Positions 1 to 5,276 of a DNA stretch of 5,276 nt are shown here, piece after piece. The notes below the pieces were generated by a model, which was given only the letters and a program-made list of their open reading frames with translations, ran no database searches and was not told the DNA's origin. Location: NCBI GenBank assembly GCA_025924495.1, contig JAICIG010000501.1:1-5276 (forward strand). Direction: 5' to 3'. Position 1 is the stretch's first letter. The number at the start of each line of letters is the position of its first letter. A program made the position numbers and the translations under genes. The DNA comes from Pirellulales bacterium (GTDB taxonomy: Bacteria; Planctomycetota; Planctomycetia; Pirellulales; JAICIG01).

Positions 1-1
1 C

Positions 2-2443
2 GAACAGTTGGCCGGCGATCTGCTTCCTCCCAGCGGCGATCCAGCGATCGATCAGCAGCGGATCGTAGCCACCGGGTTTCTCTCGCTCGGCGCCAAGATG
101 TTGGCCGAAGACGACCCGGTGAAAATGGAGATGGACATCATCGACGAGCAGCTCGACACGCTCGGCGCCACGTTCATGGGGCTCACGCTAGGTTGCGCCC
201 GCTGCCACGATCACAAGTTCGACCCGATCCCCACGGCCGACTATTACTCGCTGGCCGGCATCTTCAAAAGCACGAAGACGATGGACAACTTTAATGTTGT
301 CGCGGTCTGGCACGAACGTCCGCTGGGTTCGAAAGAGGAGATCGAGGCCGTTGAGAGCAACCGCAAGCTGGTGGCAGAAAGGAAGAACGCCGTCGACGCG
401 CGTATTAAGTCCGCCAGCGACAGCCTGACGGCCGGCTTCCGCAACGATGCCGCGAGTTATTTACTTGTCACTGCGCAGCTTGCACATCATCGCATCGACT
501 TGCAGCCGCTCTTGGCCAAACCAGCTGCCGAGCAGCCCGCCGGCGCGATCGTGATCGAAGCCGAGAATTTCCAGCGGGGCCAGGCGACCAAACTCTTCGA
601 CGGCTACGGCGCCGGCATTGGCGTGATCGCCAGCTTCGGGCCGGAGCCGAGCTTCGCCGAATATGATGTCGAAGTGCCCACGGCAGCGACGTACCAAATT
701 GAGCTACGCTATGCCGCCGCCGATTCGCGGCCTGTCAAGTTGCTTGTCGACGGCGCAATGGTCAAGCTCGACGCCGCCAATCAGCGCACCGGCTCGTGGA
801 ACCCCGACACGCAAACCTGGTTCGCCGAAGCTTTGGTCACATTATCGGTCGGCAAGCATACGCTACGTTTGGAACGCAAAGAGCCGTTTCCCCATCTCGA
901 TCGACTGGCCCTGGTTCCGCGAACGCTGCCTGAAGAAATCGATCCGGCGGCATTTCAGCCGTCGACGTCGGAAACGACCGGCGTCGGCGGGCTGAACCCC
1001 GTCGTACTGAAGCGGTGGCGTCAAGCGTTTCTGGCCGCCGAGCAAGATCCCAAAGCGCCGCTTGCCGCGTGGCACGCATGGCGCTCCGCCTTGGCCCAAA
1101 ACCAGACGGCAAAGTTCGACGCGCAAGCGGCTCCGGTGGCAGCCGTGGTGCTGCGCGAGCCGCTGCCGAACACGGCATCGCAACTTGCGGAGCGCTATGG
1201 AGAACTCTTCCGCCAGGCGATTGCCACGGCATCAAAGAATGAGACGTCCGGCGATGCCGCCATCGAGGCGATCCGGCAACTGCTCTACGATCCGGTCGGC
1301 CCTTGCATGGTTCCCGCCGAACCGGAGCATTATTTTACCGGCGCTGCCAGAGACGAGTTGGCGCAGTTACGGGCCGAGCTAGCTCAACTCGAACAAACGG
1401 CGCCGCCTCCGTTGCCGCAGGCGATGGCCGTCGAAGATCGGGAAGTCGTGAATGTCAAGGTTCACATTCGCGGCAACCATTTGACGCAAGGCGAGGAGGC
1501 GCCGCGGCGCTTCCCGCGCATTCTTGCGGGCGAGCACCAGGCTCAGTTGTCGTCCGCCAGCAGCGGGCGGCTCGAGTTGGCCAGGTGGCTCGTTGAGCCG
1601 AGTCATCCCCTGACGGCCCGCGTGATGGTCAACCGTGTTTGGCGAGGACATTTTGGCGAAGGGCTCGTGCGCAGCCCCGACAACTTCGGACGGCTCGGCG
1701 AGCGGCCCACGCATCCGGAGTTGCTCGACTGGCTTTCTCGGCGGTTCGTCGAGAGCGGCTGGTCGCTCAAAGCCTTGCATCGGCTGATCATGCTCTCGTC
1801 GACGTATCAAATGAGCACAGCCTGGAACGTGAACGCGGCAGCGGTAGATCCGGAGAACCGGCTCTGGTGGCGGATGAACCGGCGGCGACTGGAAGCGGAA
1901 GCGGTTCGCGACGCAATTCTGGCAACCAGCGGACGACTCGACCGAGCGCTCGGGGGCCGACTATTGAAAGCCAATCCCAGGCAGTATGTGGCGAGCACCA
2001 CATCGGTCGATATCGCTCAGTACGAAGGCTTTCGCCGCAGCCTCTATCTGCCGGTGATCCGCAGCGCTTTATATGAAACGTTTCAGGCCTTCGACTTCGC
2101 CGAGCCAAGCGTCCCCAACGGCAGCCGCGCGACCACGACCGTGGCGCCCCAGGCGCTATTCATGATGAATAGCCCGCTGGTAGCCGCCGAGACGAAACAT
2201 CTGGCCGATGAACTGCTGGGCCGCTCCGAGCTTGTCGATGCCGGCCGGTTGGAAATTCTCTATGCGAGAGCCTTCAGCCGCTCGCCGACGGAAACCGAGC
2301 AATCGAGGGCGTTAGAATTCGTAGAGAAACTCCAGACCAATCCCGCCTGGCAGGCACTAGCACCCGCCGAGCGCCGCAGCAAGGCGTGGCAGAGTTTATG
2401 CCGCGTGGCAATTTCTTCGAGCGAATTTATTTACATTGAATGA
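2..2443 (+). CDS. PSD1-type DUF1549/DUF1553 protein with CBM-like insert, 5'-truncated by window edge
   Basis: This is the C-terminal 813 residues of a planctomycete PSD1 protein; the frame is open to the window's left edge (first codons read E-Q-L-A-G-D, the usual DUF1549 interior), so the real start is upstream. Numbering from base 2: the end of DUF1549 spans about 1-95 and holds CARCH at 65-69, a CxxCH haem-c-like motif, followed by HDHKFDPI. A CBM6/CBM35-like segment occupies about 182-306 (EAENF near its start, LSVGKHTLRLE near its end). A helical, charged stretch (about 450-465, RDELAQLRAELAQLEQ) leads to the conserved VHIRGNH motif near 487 and DUF1553 from about 522 (GRLELARWL, VMVNRVWRGHFG, THPELLDWL, APQALFMMN). 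The end, SSSEFIYIE, matches the family's usual C-terminus, so the 3' end is intact. Family members are thought to be exported and possibly cytochrome-like; the reaction is unknown. The DUF1501 gene follows after 50 bases, the standard partner. Family assignment is firm; haem binding and glycan binding are inferred. Confidence 0.93.
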   Translation, partial: EQLAGDLLPPSGDPAIDQQRIVATGFLSLGAKMLAEDDPVKMEMDIIDEQLDTLGATFMGLTLGCARCHDHKFDPIPTADYYSLAGIFKSTKTMDNFNVVAVWHERPLGSKEEIEAVESNRKLVAERKNAVDARIKSASDSLTAGFRNDAASYLLVTAQLAHHRIDLQPLLAKPAAEQPAGAIVIEAENFQRGQATKLFDGYGAGIGVIASFGPEPSFAEYDVEVPTAATYQIELRYAAADSRPVKLLVDGAMVKLDAANQRTGSWNPDTQTWFAEALVTLSVGKHTLRLERKEPFPHLDRLALVPRTLPEEIDPAAFQPSTSETTGVGGLNPVVLKRWRQAFLAAEQDPKAPLAAWHAWRSALAQNQTAKFDAQAAPVAAVVLREPLPNTASQLAERYGELFRQAIATASKNETSGDAAIEAIRQLLYDPVGPCMVPAEPEHYFTGAARDELAQLRAELAQLEQTAPPPLPQAMAVEDREVVNVKVHIRGNHLTQGEEAPRRFPRILAGEHQAQLSSASSGRLELARWLVEPSHPLTARVMVNRVWRGHFGEGLVRSPDNFGRLGERPTHPELLDWLSRRFVESGWSLKALHRLIMLSSTYQMSTAWNVNAAAVDPENRLWWRMNRRRLEAEAVRDAILATSGRLDRALGGRLLKANPRQYVASTTSVDIAQYEGFRRSLYLPVIRSALYETFQAFDFAEPSVPNGSRATTTVAPQALFMMNSPLVAAETKHLADELLGRSELVDAGRLEILYARAFSRSPTETEQSRALEFVEKLQTNPAWQALAPAERRSKAWQSLCRVAISSSEFIYIE

Positions 2444-2493
2444 CGAAGGCGATCGTGCATCTCGCGGCCGCGCCGCTGCGTTGAAAGACCATT

Positions 2494-3918
2494 ATGAACT
2501 GCAATTGCAACCGCTTCACACCGGTGCTCAGCCGCCGCGACCTGCTGCGAGTTTCCGCCGCGGGTTTCGGCAGCATGGCATTGGCGGGATTGCTGGCCGA
2601 ACAAGCGGCGGGCGATTCGGCGGCCGAGTCCAATCCCCTGGCGCCTCGGCCGCCCCATTATCCAGCGCGAGCCAAGCGAGTCATCTTCTTGTTTATGCAT
2701 GGCGGCCCGTCGCAGGTCGATACATTCGATTACAAGCCCCTACTGGAGCGTGACCACGGCAAGCCGCTTCCGTTCGCCAAGCCTCGCGTCGTCTCGGCGC
2801 CGACGGGCAATCTGCTCAAGAGCCCCTGGAAGTTCAAGCAGTATGGCGAGTGCGGCGCGTGGGTCAGCGAGTTGTTTCCGCACGTCGGCGGCATCGCCGA
2901 CGATCTGTGCATGATCCACTCGATGCACGGGTCGAATTCGCGGCACGGCGGGGCTTTGCTGGAACTGCATACTGGCAGCGACACGTTCGTGCGGCCGAGC
3001 ATGGGCTCGTGGATCACCTACGGCCTAGGGACCGAGAATGCCGATCTGCCGGGCTTTATTACGGTCTGCCCGACGTTGACGCACGGCGGGGTGAACAATT
3101 GGAGCTCTGCATTTCTGCCTGCCGTTTATCAAGGCACGCCATTGGGCAACGCCAGCGTTGCGTCCGACCAGGCGAAGATCCCGTTCATCGAGAACCGCGA
3201 GATGCCGCGCGAAGTGCAGCGGGCCGAACTCGATTTGATTCGCGAAATCAACCAGCAGCAACTCGCCTCGACCGGACCCGACCAGGCGCTGGAAGGACGC
3301 ATCGAGTCGTTCGAGTTGGCCTTCCGCATGCAGGCGGCGGCGCCCGAGCTGCAAGATATTTCGGATGAGACCGAAGCCACGCACAAGCTCTACGGACTCG
3401 ACAACGATGTGACGCGCAACTTCGGCCGACAGTGCCTGATGGCTCGACGGTTTGCCGAGCTCGGCGTTCGCTTTGTGCAGGTTACGCACAGCTATAAATG
3501 GGACCAGCACGGCGATCTGAAGAAGGCCCATGCTCGCAATGCCCTGGAGGTCGATCTGCCAATTGCCGGTTTGATTCGCGATCTTAAAGCCCGTGGGCTG
3601 CTTGCCGACACGCTCGTGTTGTGGGGCGGCGAATTCGGCCGCACGCCGACCGCTCAGGGGGACGACGGCCGCGATCACAACCCGCAAGGTTTTACGATGT
3701 GGCTGGCGGGTGGCGGCGTAAAGGCCGGCTATCGGCATGGCGCCACCGACGACTATGGCTATTACTCCGTCGAGAACAAGGTCCACTTCCATGACTTGCA
3801 TGCCACCATGCTCCATCTACTCGGCCTCGAACACACGAAGCTGACCTATCGACATGCCGGTCGGGATTTCCGTCTGACCGACGTCCACGGAACGATCGTC
3901 CAAGATCTGCTCGCTTGA
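2494..3918 (+). CDS. DUF1501 family protein with Tat signal (alkaline-phosphatase/sulfatase-like fold)
   Basis: A complete 474-residue DUF1501 protein. The N-terminus has a twin-arginine signal: SRRDLLR at 13-19, then a hydrophobic stretch ending near AEQAAG (35-40), so it is probably exported folded through Tat. The mature domain starts near 60 with RVIFLFMHGGPSQVDTFD (62-79) and continues with IHSMHG (141-146), GGEFGRTP (378-385), GRDHNP (392-397) and HDLHATMLHLLG (433-444), all family hallmarks. DUF1501 is related to the sulfatase/alkaline phosphatase superfamily; the His, Asp and Glu residues in these motifs are plausible metal ligands, but its reaction is not established. The start is well bounded: an in-frame TGA lies at 2482-2484, only three codons upstream, and the next Met (residue 28) would remove the twin arginines. 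No strong ribosome-binding site precedes it (only GAAAG at 2483-2487), so translation may depend on the upstream PSD1 gene. The N-terminal MNCNCN has two cysteines ahead of the Tat motif, of unknown meaning. Confidence 0.94.
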   Translation: MNCNCNRFTPVLSRRDLLRVSAAGFGSMALAGLLAEQAAGDSAAESNPLAPRPPHYPARAKRVIFLFMHGGPSQVDTFDYKPLLERDHGKPLPFAKPRVVSAPTGNLLKSPWKFKQYGECGAWVSELFPHVGGIADDLCMIHSMHGSNSRHGGALLELHTGSDTFVRPSMGSWITYGLGTENADLPGFITVCPTLTHGGVNNWSSAFLPAVYQGTPLGNASVASDQAKIPFIENREMPREVQRAELDLIREINQQQLASTGPDQALEGRIESFELAFRMQAAAPELQDISDETEATHKLYGLDNDVTRNFGRQCLMARRFAELGVRFVQVTHSYKWDQHGDLKKAHARNALEVDLPIAGLIRDLKARGLLADTLVLWGGEFGRTPTAQGDDGRDHNPQGFTMWLAGGGVKAGYRHGATDDYGYYSVENKVHFHDLHATMLHLLGLEHTKLTYRHAGRDFRLTDVHGTIVQDLLA

Positions 3919-3953
3919 ACGTGACCGTGAAACCGCACCTTGGACTTTCGGCT

Positions 3954-3958
3954 GAGGA
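3954..3958 (+). promoter_or_regulatory. Ribosome-binding site of the racemase/dehydratase gene
   Basis: GAGGA lies six bases before the ATG at 3965, a good Shine-Dalgarno match and spacing. It supports that ATG as the start, which also gives the typical family N-terminus MKIDRIETV. The 46-base gap in which it sits shows no hairpin followed by a T-run, so read-through from the DUF1501 gene is likely. Confidence 0.65.
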
Positions 3959-3964
3959 CTAGCG

Positions 3965-5155
3965 ATGAAAATCGACCGCATCGAAACCGTCCATCTCCAC
4001 TTCGACTATCCCGACCGCGCCGGCTTTACTAGCGCCGGCGGCGTCACAAGCGGCCGCTTGACCTCGCTGGTGATGGTCCACACGGATCGAGGTCAAACGG
4101 GCGTCGGCTCGATCTATTCGCATCCGGGTTTGGTCGAACTGATTATCTCTCGTCAGCTCGCGCCACTGTTGGTCGGCGAAGACCCGCGAGAGGTCGAGAC
4201 GCTGTGGAATAAGATGTATCGCTGGACGCGCTGGTACGGCCGCAAAGGCGCTGCAATGTCGACTGTGGGTGGGCTCGATACGGCCTTTTGGGATTTGCGC
4301 GCGCAATCGCAGCAGAAGCCGCTCTGGAAGCTTCTGGGCGCCGAGCGACCGGCTTGCCCGGCTTATGCCAGTGCGCTGTTATGGCGAGAACCCAGCGAGT
4401 TGGCCTCCGAGGCGGGGCGGCACTTGGAACGGGGCTTCCGCCGCATGAAGATGCGGCTCGGCCGCAACGAAGAGTATGACGTCGAGGCGGTTCGCGCGGT
4501 GCGCGCTGCCATCGGTCCGAAAAACGATGTAATGGTCGACGCCTCGATGCGCTACCACGTGGAATTGGCTCGGCGCCTGGGCAAAGTGTTTGCCGAAAAC
4601 CGCGTATTCTGGTTCGAAGAACCGTTTCAGCCCGAGGAGATCGACGCTTATGCCGCGCTGCGCGGCAGCGTAGGAGTGCGCATCGCCGCTGGCGAGAACG
4701 AATTCGGCATGCAGGGTTTTCGCGAACTGATCCGCGCTCGAGCCGTGGATATCGTCCAGCCCGACGCCTCGCGCTGCGGCGGCATCAGCGAAGTGCTGGG
4801 AGTCGCAAAGCTGGCGGCCGAAACAGGACTGAAGGTGGCGCCCCACTCCTGGAGCGATGCCGTCGCAATTTTGGCCAACGCGCACGTCGTGGCCGGATTG
4901 CCGCACGGACTGACCGTCGAAGTCGACCAGACCGGCAATCCGTTCGTCGAAGAACTATTGGTCGAGCCGCTCAAAGTCGTCGACGGCATGCTGCAACTGA
5001 GCGAGCGGCCCGGCTTAGGTTTTGAGCTGAACCAGGCCGTGCTCGATCGTTATCGCCTCCGCGATCCGCAGATGATTCCCGACGGCCATTACTCAGACAT
5101 GGTGTTCGGCGGGAGCTGGTTCAAACCGGCGGGACCGTACGTGGAGCGGTCATGA
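3965..5155 (+). CDS. Mandelate racemase/muconate lactonizing enzyme family protein (enolase superfamily), probable acid-sugar dehydratase or racemase
   Basis: A complete 396-residue enolase-superfamily enzyme. The N-terminal capping domain covers about 1-125 (MKIDRIETV, GVGSIYSHPG, GGLDTAFWDLRAQ) and the (beta/alpha)7-beta barrel about 135-360. Visible catalytic residues follow the mandelate racemase group: K162-x-R164 at the end of the second barrel strand; metal ligands D192 (MVDAS), E218 (FEEP) and E244 (GEN); the D267/H294 general-base dyad (QPDASRCGG and VAPHSW); and E319 (VEVD). Such enzymes abstract the proton alpha to a carboxylate with Mg2+ and mostly dehydrate or epimerise sugar acids. 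The second position of the KxK motif is Arg here, which occurs in the superfamily but does not name a substrate. No signal peptide is seen, so it should be cytoplasmic. The C-terminal tail after the barrel (about 361-396, ending PYVERS) is somewhat extended. It follows the DUF1501 gene by 46 bases and overlaps the next gene by four. Superfamily and group are secure; specificity is not. Confidence 0.94.
   Translation: MKIDRIETVHLHFDYPDRAGFTSAGGVTSGRLTSLVMVHTDRGQTGVGSIYSHPGLVELIISRQLAPLLVGEDPREVETLWNKMYRWTRWYGRKGAAMSTVGGLDTAFWDLRAQSQQKPLWKLLGAERPACPAYASALLWREPSELASEAGRHLERGFRRMKMRLGRNEEYDVEAVRAVRAAIGPKNDVMVDASMRYHVELARRLGKVFAENRVFWFEEPFQPEEIDAYAALRGSVGVRIAAGENEFGMQGFRELIRARAVDIVQPDASRCGGISEVLGVAKLAAETGLKVAPHSWSDAVAILANAHVVAGLPHGLTVEVDQTGNPFVEELLVEPLKVVDGMLQLSERPGLGFELNQAVLDRYRLRDPQMIPDGHYSDMVFGGSWFKPAGPYVERS
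5143..5146 (+). promoter_or_regulatory. Ribosome-binding site of the M81/MlrC-like gene
   Basis: GGAG lies inside the last codons of the racemase-like gene, five bases before the ATG at 5152. It supports that ATG as the start of the downstream gene and points to coupled translation across the ATGA stop-start overlap. Confidence 0.6.
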
Positions 5156-5276
5156 CGTGCAGCTCGACGATCGCCGTCGGCTCGATCTTCACCGAGTGCA
5201 ACCATTTCGGCGGACGGCCGACCGATCTGGCGGCGTTCGAGCGTCAACAACTCTGCCGCGGCGCCGAACTGCTCGA
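5152..5276 (+). CDS. M81 family metallopeptidase / MlrC-like protein (DUF1485), 3'-truncated by window edge
   Basis: Only the first 41 residues are inside the window; the frame is still open at the right edge. The reading is MTCSSTIAVGSIFTECNHFG followed by GRPTDLAAFERQQLCRGAELL. This matches the N-terminus of the MlrC/DUF1485 (M81) family, where the first strand (IAVGGI) leads to HETNTFSP and then TDLxxFE. Here the usual HETN is TECN, so the leading His is replaced by Thr while the Glu and Asn remain. MlrC itself hydrolyses linearised microcystin peptides with zinc, but most family members have unknown substrates and occur in catabolic clusters. The metal-binding residues of the family lie further downstream and cannot be checked here. 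There is no signal peptide. The ATG shares bases with the stop of the racemase-like gene (ATGA), so the two are very probably translated together. The family call rests on a short stretch but a characteristic one. Confidence 0.8.
   Translation, partial: MTCSSTIAVGSIFTECNHFGGRPTDLAAFERQQLCRGAELL

Noticed and set aside
8..10. TTG at base 8 as the start codon of the first gene.
   Set aside because: The frame is open to the window edge and the residues before and after it are internal DUF1549 sequence, so the TTG is simply a leucine codon and the gene starts upstream.
1379..1810. A 143-codon open frame on the minus strand.
   Set aside because: It mirrors the linker and DUF1553 part of the PSD1 gene, and its Arg- and Pro-rich translation looks like an antisense artefact.
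2463..2472. Palindrome CGCGGCCGCG in the gap before the DUF1501 gene, considered as a terminator or operator.
   Set aside because: It is short, has no loop or T-run, and such palindromes arise readily by chance in G+C-rich DNA.
3025..3816. A 263-codon open frame on the minus strand.
   Set aside because: It lies wholly opposite the DUF1501 gene, whose conserved motifs are unmistakable; long antisense frames are expected in G+C-rich coding DNA, and the translation shows no recognisable domain.
3919..3964. The gap between the DUF1501 and racemase-like genes, searched for a terminator or promoter.
   Set aside because: I see no stable hairpin with a T-run and no clear -35/-10 pair; only the ribosome-binding site stands out.
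4379..4906. A 175-codon open frame on the minus strand.
   Set aside because: It is antisense to the catalytic barrel of the racemase-like gene and has no recognisable motif.

Overview
The window looks like a piece of a planctomycete (Planctomycetota) chromosome. The main reason is the adjacent pair of a DUF1549/DUF1553 (PSD1-type, CxxCH-bearing) protein and a Tat-exported DUF1501 protein, a pairing known as a hallmark of large planctomycete genomes. The high G+C content and the weak or absent Shine-Dalgarno motif before one of the genes are compatible with this. Order-level placement cannot be decided from the sequence.

Layout: four genes lie on the + strand in one tight row. (1) Bases 2-2443 are the 3' portion of a PSD1 gene whose start lies upstream of the window. 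It carries the end of DUF1549 with a CARCH haem-c-like motif, a CBM6/CBM35-like beta-sandwich segment beginning EAENF, a linker, and a complete DUF1553 domain. (2) After 50 bases comes a complete DUF1501 gene (2494-3918) with a twin-arginine signal. (3) After 46 bases comes a complete enolase-superfamily gene of the mandelate racemase group (3965-5155) with all expected metal ligands and the His-Asp dyad. (4) Overlapping its stop by four bases (ATGA) begins an M81/MlrC-family (DUF1485) gene that runs off the right edge. There are no gaps over 50 bases, no RNA genes, mobile elements, repeats or CRISPR, and no convincing terminator between genes, so the set is probably a single operon.

How the genes may work together (inference): the first two products are expected outside the cytoplasm, where the CBM-like segment could hold a glycan. 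The last two have no visible export signal and should be cytoplasmic. The third resembles acid-sugar dehydratases or racemases; the fourth belongs to a metal-hydrolase family whose substrates are mostly unknown. A plausible reading is an uptake and catabolic locus for a carbohydrate-derived or other hydroxy-acid substrate, but no substrate can be read from the sequence. I do not see a clearly new system; the most notable points are the CBM-like insertion in the PSD1 protein and the tight coupling of the racemase-like gene to the MlrC-like gene.
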